Source: Treponema sp. (lineage in GTDB: Bacteria > Spirochaetota > Spirochaetia > Treponematales > Treponemataceae). From it: DNA of 64,000 bases. Position 1 is the first letter of the stretch. Each line of letters begins with the position of its first letter. Under the pieces are notes generated by a model that did no database searches, was not told the origin of the DNA, and worked only from the letters and a program-made list of their open reading frames with translations. Positions 36,859 to 47,000 of this stretch are shown one piece after another. The DNA lies in contig NZ_JAFRNB010000039.1 of assembly GCF_017430385.1 (NCBI RefSeq), positions 16,880 through 80,879 of the forward strand. Direction: 5' to 3'. The position numbers were made by a program, and so were the translations under genes.

Positions 36859-39800
36859 ATGAAAAAAACAAAAAAATCACTTTACGCAATGGCAATTTTC
36901 GCCCTAATTATGACATCTTTCTCATGCAAGGATAAAAAAACAACAGCGACAGAAAGCATTGAGCCGACTGTGTCAGAGGCAGAACCAGTCGAAGAAGAAA
37001 AAAAAGAGCCCCCTGAGCTTTTCAACATGATTACGGTCGAAGGAGACTGGTTTACGCTTGGTCTCACCGAAGACGAGATCGAAAAGATTGACAATGACAG
37101 CCGGGCATACCGCATATACAGAAAGCATGAGACTTATGTAAGCGATTTGCTTATGAGTTCCTCGGAAATCACCCAGGATATGTACGAAGAAATTATGGAA
37201 GCAAATCCGTCGATTCATGCGAGCAAGTACAGGCCTGTCGAACTCAAGAAATTTACGGACGCACTCATTTTCTGCAACAAGCTTAGCATCAAAGAAAATC
37301 TTACCCCTTGCTACAGCGTAAAAGGCGAGACCGACCCAGACCTCTGGGATTTGTACTGGGGAAAGGAGACCAAAGACTTCTATAGTTTCATGAAAAATCT
37401 TGCCTGCGATTTTAATGCTGACGGCTACAGGCTCCCCACCGAAGCAGAATGGATGTATGCTGCCCGCTCAGGCACTCACCACGATAAATTCAAATACTCC
37501 GGCGCAAACAGTTTTTTTGATGTAGCTGTCTCTTCCGGCTCAGACGGAATCACAAATATCGGTTATGACAGCCCCGCCGAAGTAAAATCTATGAAACCGA
37601 ACTCTCTCGGATTCTACGACATGAGCGGAAACCTGCCTGAGATTGTATGGGATTATTATGCGCCATTCCCAGAATATAAGACAGTTGATTACAAAGGCCC
37701 TGAGCGAAGAGATTCAACCTATGCCGACTTTGTAATCATTAAAGGCTGCGGATTCAAACAAGCAAAAGAGCTGGAAACCAGAGATTACACAAGATTAGAC
37801 CACGAGTATGAGATTGATTATTATGGTTCTGGTTTTGGCTTCCGTGTCTGCCGCTCAATCAATTCGGAAGATTCTCAAAAGCGGACAAAAAAGGCCCTGG
37901 AAATCGCCAAAAAAGACCAGGAAGAAAGGCTTAAGGAGACAGTTCTTTCAAAACTCGTGAAAGTAAAGCCTTTCGCACACAGATTCAGAAGCGACATAGA
38001 CTACAAAAGGCAATTCGACGGCCTTTATATCACGAAAGAGCCTATAGAACAAAATGATTTTTACCTCTTGTCTGACAAATATGCCGGCGACTACATCTAC
38101 ATACATAACTCAACCACTTACAACGCAATCCGCTTCCTCAACGAAATAAGTAGAATATGCGGTTATGAACCTTATTACAAGATTACAATGCCCGACGAAA
38201 ACGGAGAATATGCGGAGGTCGATGAGGAGTATCTTCTTTCCCACAACCTCGACTTTATGATTTCTTATAACGACTATGATGACTGGAACAAAGAAGGATT
38301 CAAAGGAATGAAAATTGCTTGCAACCCGAAAGCAAACGGATTCCGATTTCCAAAAGAAGACGACTTTGACTATGAAAGACGAAGCGAAGAAAGAGACGAA
38401 GAAGAATCACTTTCATACCTCACGGACACAAATTACGGAAGCAATGTAAGCATCTTTTTAAAAAACGGTCTCCCGGCAGATATGAGAGTTGAGCATTTGA
38501 AAGAAAAAGACGGTTTCGTGAAAGATGGAATTCACTACGGCTTCGGTTTCTCAAAATTTTACATCTGCAAGAACATTCCAGAAGATAAAAAAGAACTCGT
38601 CAAGCTCGAAAAAACAATCGCAGACTATTCATCAAAACTACGAATCAAAAAACTCGACAAATTTGAGGCATTGGCAGGAACTTCAATCAACAAACTTATG
38701 AAAAATGTTAAGGGCGGAAAGGCGCTCCAGTCCCTCGATACACAGAACAAAGATTTCGTTGAAGTCACATTGGGCTCTTTCGTGATGTCAGAAATTCCTG
38801 TGACTCAAAAAATCTATTCAGCCCTCGAAGGCAAAAAATTTACGCTTGACGGAGATGGCTACCGTCGCCCAACCGAAGAAGACATTGAGGAGGCATCGAA
38901 CAGGCCGAAAGAATTCAGCTGGTACGATGCGGCGGCTTTCTGCAACGCATTGAGCGAGCTTTACAATTATCAGAAAGCTTATTCATTTTACCGTGATGTA
39001 GTGACTGTCGATTACACTGCGAACGGCTTCAGAATGCCGACCGAAGCAGAATGGGAACATGCGGCGCGCTCAGGCACGACCGACAAATCCCTCAAATACG
39101 GCGTTACAATTGATTCTGTCGTTTATTACGGGAATCCGGCAATGTACACTCTGAGGAATAATGATTGGGAAGATTACTATGAGCCGGAACAGAAGATTAC
39201 GGTCTACACAGGAAAGGCAAATTCTCTCGGAATCTACAACCTTGCAGGTCTCTGTTATGAATGGTGCAACGATTTCCAGTATTTTGACTACGATGATTTT
39301 TGTGAACAAAAAACAGGCTATACCATAAGTTCTTATGACTCAAAGCCGTACTACATCACGAAAATGCCATTCGGCCAGATTTACGCCCCTCAAAAAATCC
39401 AAAAAGGAAGTGATAAATACAATCGTAACGCATCAGATGTAAAGCTTTCCGTAAGAAGAACTTCTCGCGAAAAACACGATGGTTCCGCATTAAGGCTTGT
39501 AAGGACGACAAAACCTGATGAAATGAAGAAATTGCTTGAAGAGCATGAAAAAGAGCACATTGAAATGCTTACCTCTCAAAAAAGTTTCTTCGACGAAAAC
39601 CTGAAAATGGTAGGAATCAAAGGGCAGGAAATCTGCAAAGTTGACGATTACGGAAGAATTGACGAAGAAAAAAGGCTGACTCTCTCAGACTATGAGCTTT
39701 CCGACACAGAAATTACGAATGAAATGTTCATCCGCATAATGCACTACAACCCGAACATAGAGCATACCGACTCAAAATATTACAACGACTCATCTAAAGC

Positions 39801-40290
39801 CCCCGTAACAAATCTCACTTATACGGAAGCACGATATTTCTGCAATGAGCTGAGCAAAGTGTACGGCTACAAACCGTTCTATAATATCGAAGAAGAAACA
39901 GTAAACGAAGATTCTGACGGATTCAGGATCCCGACCAAAAATGAATGGAGATTCGCCGCAATGGAAGCGAACCCGAAATCCAAGCTTGAATACAGCGGCT
40001 CGAACGACAAGGATGAAGTCGGTGTATTCGATGCGATGAAGCCACAGGATGTAAAAAGCAAAAAGCCGAACAAACTTGGGCTATACGACATGTCAGGAAA
40101 CGCCGCCGAAATGGTTCACTCCGTATCAGGCTATCGTGATTATTACTGGAATACCGACAACATTATGGGCGGTTCTTATGACACCAACGATGATGTTTTC
40201 TACGGTGAAAGAAACTGGCACGAAAGCAACTACAAAGAAGAAACAGGATTCAGAGTTGCGAGAAACGGAAAACGGAAAGTTGAAAACTGA
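36859..40290 (+). CDS. Second large lipoprotein with four tandem SUMF1-like domains
   Basis: Paralogue of the preceding gene, 1143 residues, with signal peptide and Cys23 (TSFSC), then an acidic linker rich in Glu/Pro (about residues 27-52). Unit markers are FCNKLSIKENLTPCYS, FLNEISRICGYEPYYK, FCNALSELYNYQKAYS and FCNELSKVYGYKPFYN; the best conserved motifs are GYRLPTEAEWMYAARSG, NSLGFYDMSGNLPEIVWDYY and GFRVCRS. Unit 2 is the most degenerate. A GGGAAT-type site precedes the ATG. Likely co-transcribed with the first lipoprotein. No reverse transcriptase or template repeat is visible nearby. Confidence 0.87.
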   Translation: MKKTKKSLYAMAIFALIMTSFSCKDKKTTATESIEPTVSEAEPVEEEKKEPPELFNMITVEGDWFTLGLTEDEIEKIDNDSRAYRIYRKHETYVSDLLMSSSEITQDMYEEIMEANPSIHASKYRPVELKKFTDALIFCNKLSIKENLTPCYSVKGETDPDLWDLYWGKETKDFYSFMKNLACDFNADGYRLPTEAEWMYAARSGTHHDKFKYSGANSFFDVAVSSGSDGITNIGYDSPAEVKSMKPNSLGFYDMSGNLPEIVWDYYAPFPEYKTVDYKGPERRDSTYADFVIIKGCGFKQAKELETRDYTRLDHEYEIDYYGSGFGFRVCRSINSEDSQKRTKKALEIAKKDQEERLKETVLSKLVKVKPFAHRFRSDIDYKRQFDGLYITKEPIEQNDFYLLSDKYAGDYIYIHNSTTYNAIRFLNEISRICGYEPYYKITMPDENGEYAEVDEEYLLSHNLDFMISYNDYDDWNKEGFKGMKIACNPKANGFRFPKEDDFDYERRSEERDEEESLSYLTDTNYGSNVSIFLKNGLPADMRVEHLKEKDGFVKDGIHYGFGFSKFYICKNIPEDKKELVKLEKTIADYSSKLRIKKLDKFEALAGTSINKLMKNVKGGKALQSLDTQNKDFVEVTLGSFVMSEIPVTQKIYSALEGKKFTLDGDGYRRPTEEDIEEASNRPKEFSWYDAAAFCNALSELYNYQKAYSFYRDVVTVDYTANGFRMPTEAEWEHAARSGTTDKSLKYGVTIDSVVYYGNPAMYTLRNNDWEDYYEPEQKITVYTGKANSLGIYNLAGLCYEWCNDFQYFDYDDFCEQKTGYTISSYDSKPYYITKMPFGQIYAPQKIQKGSDKYNRNASDVKLSVRRTSREKHDGSALRLVRTTKPDEMKKLLEEHEKEHIEMLTSQKSFFDENLKMVGIKGQEICKVDDYGRIDEEKRLTLSDYELSDTEITNEMFIRIMHYNPNIEHTDSKYYNDSSKAPVTNLTYTEARYFCNELSKVYGYKPFYNIEEETVNEDSDGFRIPTKNEWRFAAMEANPKSKLEYSGSNDKDEVGVFDAMKPQDVKSKKPNKLGLYDMSGNAAEMVHSVSGYRDYYWNTDNIMGGSYDTNDDVFYGERNWHESNYKEETGFRVARNGKRKVEN

Positions 40291-40342
40291 AAACGGAAAT
40301 AGGATTTTTGTTTCGGATCAAACACTTTCCACTTTCCACTTT

Positions 40343-41245
40343 TCACTTTCCTGCGTGCGGGTGTGCTTTGTTGTACATGGCAATCATCTGCTCGGTGCTG
40401 ATGTGGGTGTATCGCTGCGTGGTGGAAATGCTTGCATGTCCTAGCAATTCCTGCACGAGCCTTACATCAGCTCCGTTCGTAATCATCGCCGTGGCAAAAG
40501 TATGGCGGAAGGCATGAGGCGAAATGTGGTGCTTTGTGCCCTCGCTTCCAGAATACCGAGAAATAATCATCCTGATTCCGCCTGTGGTAAGAGCACCGCC
40601 CCGCTGATTCACAAAAATATGGCGTTCCTTGTCGGCATCCCCGAAGCGTTTTTTTCTGTCTTCAAGATAGGCTTTCAGAGCTTTCTGCGCATCTTCCTCA
40701 AAATAAACGCGCCGGTCCTTGCTTCCTTTACCAGTTACAATAGCACTGGAAAAATCTCCGTTAAAATCATCGAGAGTAATGGAAGCAATCTCAGAAACAC
40801 GGCAGCCCGAAGAATAAAGCATCTCAAAAAGAGCCTTGTCGCGTTTTTCCCACAAAAGCTCGTTTATCTCAGGCTCCCTGCAAAGTTTATCAACCTCAGC
40901 CCCGGTCATAAATCGCGGAAGTTTTTTAGGATTTTTGACAGTCTTTAACTCAAACGCGACATTCACCTTCAAATGCCCGAATTTACGGCAATAAGCAAAA
41001 AGCGAGCGTACCGAAGAAATAAAGCGGTTGATTGAAGCCGCACTCCGCTTTTTCTTAGAAAGAAAACCAACGCACTGCTTTAAGTCCTCAAGCTCAATCG
41101 AAGAAATTTCGCGCTCCGAGCCAATAAAAGGCATGGCCGCAAACTGCTCAAAATCATTTTTGCAAGCCGTCACAGTGTTCGCAGAAAGAGTGCGCACAGA
41201 TTCGATGTAAGAGAGATATTCAGAAATTGCCTCAGAAACTGTCAT
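40343..41245 (-). CDS. Tyrosine recombinase XerC/XerD family
   Basis: A 300-residue site-specific recombinase. The N-terminal SAM-like domain (SEYLSYIESVRTLSANTV) is followed by a catalytic domain with SSGCRVSEIAS (Arg), VTGKGSKDRRVYF (Lys), HAFRHTFA (His-x-x-Arg), LLGHASISTTQRYTH (His and nucleophile Tyr). It is likely one half of the pair resolving chromosome dimers at dif; the second is at 47001. It lies 77 bp downstream of topA on the same strand. C-versus-D identity cannot be settled here. Confidence 0.9.
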   Translation of the reverse strand: MTVSEAISEYLSYIESVRTLSANTVTACKNDFEQFAAMPFIGSEREISSIELEDLKQCVGFLSKKKRSAASINRFISSVRSLFAYCRKFGHLKVNVAFELKTVKNPKKLPRFMTGAEVDKLCREPEINELLWEKRDKALFEMLYSSGCRVSEIASITLDDFNGDFSSAIVTGKGSKDRRVYFEEDAQKALKAYLEDRKKRFGDADKERHIFVNQRGGALTTGGIRMIISRYSGSEGTKHHISPHAFRHTFATAMITNGADVRLVQELLGHASISTTQRYTHISTEQMIAMYNKAHPHAGK

Positions 41246-41271
41246 AGTTTAAGTATCGGCAAATAAATAAT

Positions 41272-41319
41272 TAGCAATGAGCAATATGGAATTAGAAATT
41301 GCTAACTGCTCATTGCTAC
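41272..41319. repeat. 12-bp palindrome in the topA-xer gap, AATTAGCAATGAG family
   Basis: TAGCAATGAGCA (41272-41283) pairs perfectly with TGCTCATTGCTA (41308-41319). The flank TCGGCAAATAAATAATTAG recurs with one difference at 31444-31462. Confidence 0.65.
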
Positions 41320-41322
41320 TTT

Positions 41323-43482
41323 TTACTCTCCCATCATCTCAGCGAGTTTTGCAGAGTCAACTTTCTCTTCATCAGCTGAGTGCAGGTAATCGCAGTCCGG
41401 GTTGATACATGACTTGTAGCTTCCGTTCTTTTTGTCGTATTTTTCAACCAGGAACCAGCCGCACTTCGGACAGTACTGATTTTCGAGAGGCTTGAAGTGA
41501 GAGATGAAGTCGCACTTCGGATAGTTCGTGCAGCCGTAGAATTCCTTGCCCCTGCCCTTTGTTTTGCGTGCGACGATTTCACCGTCACAGCCGTCCTTAG
41601 GACATTTTGCGAGAGGAATTGACTTGGTGTTGTGGCACTCCGGGAAGCCAGAGCAAGCAAGGAAGTAACCGAATCGGCCGAGTTTTTTGACCATAGGCTT
41701 GCCACACTTGTCGCAGACCTTTTCGGTCGGCTCGTCAAGGAAGCCTTTTACGCTGTCAACGCTTGATTCAACCTCATCGCATCGTTTTTTGAACGGCCCG
41801 TAGAAGTCACGGATCATATTGTTCCATACGATTTTATCCTGCTCGACATCATCAAGAGTGTTCTCAACCTCGGCAGTGAAATGCTCGTTGATTACATCTG
41901 GGAAAGCTTCGACCAGGATTTTGCAAATCATCTTGCCCAAAATTGTAGGCATGAGCTGCTTATTGTTGCGTGTGACATAGTATCGGTCAAGAAGAACTGA
42001 GATAATCGGCGCATAAGTTGAAGGGCGGCCGATTCCCTTTTCTTCGAGAGTGCGGACGATTGAAGCGTCTGAATAGCGGGCGGGACCTTGAGTGAAGTGC
42101 TGCTCCGGGTAGAATGAGTGGCTTGACTCCAAAACCTCGTCTTTTTTGAGGCTAGGAAGATTGCCAGTGACTTCTTCTTTTGCAGAAAGAAGCTTGATTA
42201 CTGAATAAAATCCCTTTTCAACAAGCTTACTTGCAGAAACGCGGAAAAGCGCGTCGCCAGCCATGATTTCTACGCTCGTTGTAGCAGTTTTTGCATTTGT
42301 CATCTGACAGGAAACAAATCGCTCCCAGACAATCGTGTACAAGCGGAGCTGGTCTCGCGTGAGATAATCTTTTACGTATTCCGGTGTGTATTTTGAATAA
42401 GTGGGGCGGATACATTCATGCGCGTCCTGTGCGCTCTTGCCTACGGCATAATGAATCGGCTCTTCCGGGAGATTTGCCGGATATTCCTTTCCAATCCATT
42501 CGCGAACTTCATCCAAAGCAGTCTGAGAGATTCGCACGGAGTCAGTTCGCATGTAAGTGATAAGACCGACTCGGTTTGCACCCATCTGAATACCTTCGTA
42601 GAGCTGCTGGGCAATCTGCATTGTCTTTCGGGAAGTAAATCCTAAGCGGTTTGCTGCCGCCTGCTGCATTTTTGAAGTTGTGAAAGGAGGTTTTGGCTTA
42701 ACTGTCTTTTCGGTGACTTTTACATCACTTACCTTGCACTCGGAATTTTTGATTTCTTCGATGATTTCGTTTACGGCTTTTTCGCTCTTTAACTCAGGAT
42801 TTTCACCCTTGTATTTTGCAAGCTGTGCCGTGAATTTTGTCTTTCCTTTCTGAAAATCGGCTTCCAAAGTCCAGTATTCTTCCGGGATAAAGTCCTCGAC
42901 TTCCTTTTCGCGCTCACAAATAAGCCTGAGTGCTACTGACTGAACACGGCCTGCGCTCAAACCGTTTTTGACCTTTTCCCACAAAATCGGGCTGAGATTG
43001 TAACCAACCAGGCGGTCAAGAACACGGCGGGCCTTCTGTGCGTTTACCTTGCTCTCGACGATTTCACCAGGATGCTTTACGGCCTCTTTGATTGCGACAG
43101 GCGTAATTTCGTTGAAAACGATTCGCTTGATGTCGGCATTTGTCTTATCTTTGAGAGCATTGTTCAAATGCCATGCGATTGCCTCTCCTTCGCGGTCGTT
43201 ATCGGATGCAAGCAATACATGATCAGATTTTTTTGCATCTTTCTGAAGTTCTTTAAGAAGTTTTGCCCGGCCACGAACGGTGATATATTCAGGCTGGAAA
43301 TCGTCCTCGATGTTGACAGCCAGGCGGGATTTAGGCAAATCAATCAAATGTCCCATTGAGGCTTTTACCGTGTAACCAGGCCCCAGATATTTTTCGATAG
43401 TTGTTGCTTTTGCAGGAGACTCCACGATAACAAGTGTAGATTCTTTTGGTGATTTTGCTGATTTTTCTTTAGCCTTCGCCAT
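41323..43482 (-). CDS. topA: DNA topoisomerase I
   Basis: Type IA topoisomerase relaxing negative supercoils, 719 residues. The Toprim domain begins TLVIVESPAKATTIEKYLG with DNDREGEAIAWHL; the catalytic tyrosine is in GLITYMRTDSVRIS; EEKGIGRPSTYAPIISVL is the hallmark cleavage-domain motif. Three four-cysteine zinc ribbons lie at the C-terminus (CDKCGKPM, CPKDGCDGEIV, CPKCGWFLVEK). It lies between dprA and xer on the - strand. Confidence 0.97.
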   Translation of the reverse strand: MAKAKEKSAKSPKESTLVIVESPAKATTIEKYLGPGYTVKASMGHLIDLPKSRLAVNIEDDFQPEYITVRGRAKLLKELQKDAKKSDHVLLASDNDREGEAIAWHLNNALKDKTNADIKRIVFNEITPVAIKEAVKHPGEIVESKVNAQKARRVLDRLVGYNLSPILWEKVKNGLSAGRVQSVALRLICEREKEVEDFIPEEYWTLEADFQKGKTKFTAQLAKYKGENPELKSEKAVNEIIEEIKNSECKVSDVKVTEKTVKPKPPFTTSKMQQAAANRLGFTSRKTMQIAQQLYEGIQMGANRVGLITYMRTDSVRISQTALDEVREWIGKEYPANLPEEPIHYAVGKSAQDAHECIRPTYSKYTPEYVKDYLTRDQLRLYTIVWERFVSCQMTNAKTATTSVEIMAGDALFRVSASKLVEKGFYSVIKLLSAKEEVTGNLPSLKKDEVLESSHSFYPEQHFTQGPARYSDASIVRTLEEKGIGRPSTYAPIISVLLDRYYVTRNNKQLMPTILGKMICKILVEAFPDVINEHFTAEVENTLDDVEQDKIVWNNMIRDFYGPFKKRCDEVESSVDSVKGFLDEPTEKVCDKCGKPMVKKLGRFGYFLACSGFPECHNTKSIPLAKCPKDGCDGEIVARKTKGRGKEFYGCTNYPKCDFISHFKPLENQYCPKCGWFLVEKYDKKNGSYKSCINPDCDYLHSADEEKVDSAKLAEMMGE

Positions 43483-43587
43483 AATTCAAAACTTCCTTTC
43501 CTTCTATTTTGAACTTTTTGTCAATTTTCTTCTATTATAAATATGAAATTTGATTTATTGCAATAGGCTTGAAAATATTTTTTTCGG

Positions 43588-43695
43588 GCGCAACCGCTGC
43601 AAGCAGCGGTCGGGTGTTTCGCCCTTCGCTACCGCTCATTGCCGTCCGCTTTGCTTCCGGCAACTTCGGGGCTACATACCCTTGCGCTTGGATGT
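43588..43695. repeat. Hairpin and GC-rich dispersed repeat, CGGGTGTTTCG family
   Basis: ACCGCTGC (43593-43600) pairs with GCAGCGGT (43603-43610), followed by CGGGTGTTTCGCCC. The hairpin-plus-GTCGGGTGTTTCG arrangement recurs at 54734-54762, and a shorter relative occurs near 51365-51392. It is in the topA-dprA gap; no gene is seen in 43483-43699. Confidence 0.55.
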
Positions 43696-43699
43696 CTGT

Positions 43700-44671
43700 T
43701 CATTCTCCGTACAACTCTCTTTTAAATTCCTGCCAGCAAGAAATCACTTTTGCTCCGGCCTCAACAAAACTCCGAGGAGAACTGGCTTCACTTGCCCCAA
43801 CTTTTCCCGGAACTTCGCGCACAAAACATTCCTGATGAAAGAAAACTTCGCGGTTATAGCCCAGAGCCAAATCCGCCGTAATCATTGCCCCGCTTCCGCT
43901 CTGAGCCTGAACGACAAGAGTTGCAGGAGAAAGAGCCGCCACAATCCTGTTGCGCTGAACATATCTGAACTGAACAGAAGGAGTACCCGGTAAATATTCT
44001 GAAATTATAAGTCCGTCCTTCTCCAAGATTTTTGCGGCAAGACGAGTATGCGAGTGCGGCGTGATAATGTCGATTCCGCTCGGAAGAACTGCACAGGTCG
44101 CAGAATTTTGAGAAAGGAGCGCGCCTTTGTGAGAAGCGGCATCAATTCCAAAGGCAAGCCCGCTAATCACACAAAATCCGTCATCACAAGCCGCCTTTGA
44201 AAAATCCGAAGCGGCTTTTAAGGCCTCTGGAAAAGCACGGCGGGTTCCGACCACAGAAACGCAATGCCTTTTTAAGATTTCAAGATTTCCGCGGTAAAAA
44301 AGCATGAACGGTGGGTCTTTCATCTCCCGGAGCATTGCCGGAAAATCAGAATCGAGGCAGCAAGTTGATTTTATCCCCTGCACTTCCATGATTCTCTGCG
44401 AAAGCCGGACTTTTTTTAATGCTTCCGAAGGATTCCACTTTGCCCGCGGAAAAACTCTCTTTACTACAAGAGAAATGCTCGTAATTGTAAGCGAAAGCAA
44501 ACGAGCCGCAAAATCTTCTTCACTTTCAAAAGTTTTTCCTTCATCATCAGTCAGGAGAAATTTATGGAATAAAATTTTTTCACGGAGAGTCAAAAAAGAC
44601 GCGTCCGAGGAAATCAAACGCGCCAAAAGCTCAATCTTATGGGAGGCTTGAGTTTTTTCAGTTATTTCCAT
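43700..44671 (-). CDS. dprA: DNA-processing protein DprA
   Basis: Rossmann-fold protein that binds single-stranded DNA and loads RecA during transformation or recombination; 323 residues. Motifs are CVSVVGTRRAFPEALKAASD, VISGLAFGIDAASHKGAL, CAVLPSGIDIITPHSHTRLA, IISEYLPGTP, RNRIVAALSPATLVVQAQ and SGAMITADLALGYNREVF. The N-terminal part is a helical SAM-like extension. It starts 14 nt after the TPR lipoprotein and precedes topA, so these genes probably form one - strand operon. Confidence 0.94.
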   Translation of the reverse strand: MEITEKTQASHKIELLARLISSDASFLTLREKILFHKFLLTDDEGKTFESEEDFAARLLSLTITSISLVVKRVFPRAKWNPSEALKKVRLSQRIMEVQGIKSTCCLDSDFPAMLREMKDPPFMLFYRGNLEILKRHCVSVVGTRRAFPEALKAASDFSKAACDDGFCVISGLAFGIDAASHKGALLSQNSATCAVLPSGIDIITPHSHTRLAAKILEKDGLIISEYLPGTPSVQFRYVQRNRIVAALSPATLVVQAQSGSGAMITADLALGYNREVFFHQECFVREVPGKVGASEASSPRSFVEAGAKVISCWQEFKRELYGE

Positions 44672-44685
44672 AATAGGAAAGATAA

Positions 44686-45420
44686 TTATTTTGAGTAAGA
44701 AGCGTCAAGAACAATTTTTTTGTTTGAGAGAGCTTCCTGCTTTTTCTGCTCAGATTTTGTCTGGCTCGCGATTTTGTCATAAAGACTTGCAGACTTTTCG
44801 TAATCACCCTGAATATAATAAGCACGGGCAAGCACGAACATCGCATCAAAATTGCGGGTATCAAATGAAAGCAATTTTTCAAGATGAGGAATTGCCTTTT
44901 CGCTCTGGTCAAGCTCAAAAACATAAAGGATTCCAAGTCCGTAGAGCGCACGGCCATATTTTGGTTCAAGCTCAATCGCTCTTAAATATGCGCTTTCCGC
45001 AAGCTTAAGGTAATTGTATTTTTCGGTAGTTGTCGAAGCCCCTGTCGCACCATAATCCAGGCTTGCTTTTGCCATGTAACCCGCGCACAATCCTACATAA
45101 TAGAAAAGATTCTGGTTAGCCGGGTAGATTTGAAGCGCTTTTTGGAAATATTGCAACGCATTGCCATACTGTTTGGCATCAAGATAACGAACAGCAAGCA
45201 TTTTGTACCAGATTCCGACCTGTGAATCAGCAATCTGATTGTCCGCAACACGCTGCTGGTATTTTGCGATTGCTTCCTTTAACTCGGCCTCAGTCGTCGG
45301 GGATGACACACCTTCTTCAATTTTCTGCATACGGATGATTGCCTTGTTTGACTTGGTACATCCAAAAAAAGTGAGAGCCGTAATACAAATTACAAGAAAT
45401 GATTTATGAGCGTTTTTCAT
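44686..45420 (-). CDS. Tetratricopeptide-repeat lipoprotein
   Basis: A 244-residue predicted lipoprotein: signal MKNAHKSFLVICITALTFFG with lipid Cys21 (TFFGC), then TPR units around GIWYKMLAVRYLDAKQYGNA, NLFYYVGLCAGYMAKASLDY, AESAYLRAIELEPKYGRALY, EKAIPHLEKLLSFDTRNFDA and ARAYYIQGDYEKSASLYDKI. I preferred ATG 45420 because it gives a clean signal peptide; an in-frame upstream start extends 12 residues. A TGATATTAT extended -10 sits 8 nt before this ATG. Role unknown; it may organise envelope proteins, and it is divergent from ftsZ. Confidence 0.85.
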   Translation of the reverse strand: MKNAHKSFLVICITALTFFGCTKSNKAIIRMQKIEEGVSSPTTEAELKEAIAKYQQRVADNQIADSQVGIWYKMLAVRYLDAKQYGNALQYFQKALQIYPANQNLFYYVGLCAGYMAKASLDYGATGASTTTEKYNYLKLAESAYLRAIELEPKYGRALYGLGILYVFELDQSEKAIPHLEKLLSFDTRNFDAMFVLARAYYIQGDYEKSASLYDKIASQTKSEQKKQEALSNKKIVLDASYSK

Positions 45421-45566
45421 TACTCTTGATAATATCACATTCTGCAGAGTTTTCAAATAGCTAGACCTTAATTAAAGATGAAATTTTTCTTCAATGACAT
45501 GGCAAATAAATTGCATGAATCAATTATTTTTGTTATCATTTATAATGTTGTAGGTGGGAGGACAAC

Positions 45567-46988
45567 ATGAGTTTTGAATACGAAGTAGTGAAGGCTGCGG
45601 GGACAGATGCCCCTGCCTTAAACACAGCCAGCCCGACTAAGATTAAGGTCGTCGGATGTGGCGGATGCGGTGGAAATGCCGTAAACACAATGATTGAGAG
45701 CGGCGTTGGCGGCGTTGAATTTATCGCCATGAACACAGATTTACAGGCCCTCAGCCAGAATAAAGCACAGTACAAAATCCAGATTGGTCAAAAACTTGCT
45801 GGTGGCCTTGGTGCGGGCGGTAAGCCGGAAGTCGGCGAAGAGTCTGCAAAAGAGCAGCAAGAACAAATCAAAGAACTTCTCAAAGATTCTGATATGGTAT
45901 TTATCACGGCTGGTATGGGCGGCGGAACAGGTACAGGTTCGGCCCCGGTCGTTGCAAAGATTGCGCGTGATTTGGGCGCGCTCACTGTTGCTGTCGTAAC
46001 AACACCTTTCAAGTTCGAAGGAAAAGTCCGAATGGCTCACGCAGAAGAGGGCGTTCGCAAGCTTCGTGATGAAGTCGATTCTCTTATCGCAATTCCGAAT
46101 GAGCTTATTCTCAAAGATTCCGAAAAACGTCTTTCAGTACCAATGGCATTCACACTTATCAATGATATTTTGCGCCAGGGCGTTCAGGGAATCTCTGACA
46201 TCATCACAAAACCTGGTCTCGTAAACCGTGACTTCCGTGATGTTGAGTCTGTAATGAAAGGTCAGGGAGATGCAATCCTTGGAATCGGTATCGGCGAGGG
46301 TGATAACCGTGCGGTCGATGCTGCACACAACGCAATCAACAATCGTCTTCTTGTTGACACAAACATTGACGGTGCAAAAAATGTTCTCATCAACATTTGC
46401 GGAAACAATGATGTTGGTATCGCAGAATGTAACGAAATCGCTCAGATTATCACAGAGCGCGCAAATCCAGATGCAGTTGTTCTCTGGGGACAGGTTCTCG
46501 ATGAAGCAATGGAAGACAAAATCAGCGTAACCGTAATCGCAACAGGCTTCAACAAGATTCCAGCCGAAGAAAAAGCTCCCGAAACTCCGCATATCGAAAC
46601 TCAGTCAGATACGATGTCTTTCGATGAATTTGAAAGAATCAAAGTTCCGAAGCCAAAAATTGAAACAGCAGCTCCTGCTCCAGAGCCAAAAAAGAATGAT
46701 TTTATGGCAGGAATTTTCGGCAACGAACAGATTTATGAGGATAACGGCAAAAATCCGGCCGCACATTCTTCATCACAGCAAACATTCATGCACAAAGAGC
46801 CAGCTCCTGAAAAAAAGGATATTCTTTCTGATTTCACACGCGTGTCACCTTCACAGCCACACGCTTCATCATCTACCCCGCTTACTCCACCTGCAGGATT
46901 CTCAGGCTTGAGTGATATGGAGCAGCCGGCAGTATGGCGTCGAAATCTCGAAGGTCTCTCACGCGGAATCTCCATCGGTAAAAAATAA
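45567..46988 (+). CDS. ftsZ: Cell division protein FtsZ
   Basis: Tubulin-like GTPase forming the division ring, 473 residues. Motifs are [32 protein letters not shown], the GTP-binding [34 protein letters not shown] and the T7-like [20 protein letters not shown]. After about residue 335 comes a long variable linker rich in Pro, Glu and Lys, then a C-terminal peptide [15 protein letters not shown] of the type that binds FtsA or other anchors. GGGAGG lies 6 nt before the ATG, with TATAAT at 45541-45546. FtsA is not beside it in this window. Confidence 0.97.
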   Translation: MSFEYEVVKAAGTDAPALNTASPTKIKVVGCGGCGGNAVNTMIESGVGGVEFIAMNTDLQALSQNKAQYKIQIGQKLAGGLGAGGKPEVGEESAKEQQEQIKELLKDSDMVFITAGMGGGTGTGSAPVVAKIARDLGALTVAVVTTPFKFEGKVRMAHAEEGVRKLRDEVDSLIAIPNELILKDSEKRLSVPMAFTLINDILRQGVQGISDIITKPGLVNRDFRDVESVMKGQGDAILGIGIGEGDNRAVDAAHNAINNRLLVDTNIDGAKNVLINICGNNDVGIAECNEIAQIITERANPDAVVLWGQVLDEAMEDKISVTVIATGFNKIPAEEKAPETPHIETQSDTMSFDEFERIKVPKPKIETAAPAPEPKKNDFMAGIFGNEQIYEDNGKNPAAHSSSQQTFMHKEPAPEKKDILSDFTRVSPSQPHASSSTPLTPPAGFSGLSDMEQPAVWRRNLEGLSRGISIGKK

Positions 46989-47000
46989 ACTGAGGCCGCA

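Noticed and set aside
36859..40290. Diversity-generating retroelement
   Set aside because: The SUMF1 fold would fit a variable protein, but no reverse transcriptase, template repeat or accessory gene is visible.
40343..41245. Prophage or integron integrase
   Set aside because: The neighbours are housekeeping genes and the protein has the standard Xer length and motifs; no attachment repeats or phage genes are seen.
43550..43993. + strand open frame upstream of and opposite dprA
   Set aside because: It covers a dispersed repeat and the antisense of dprA, with no start signal.
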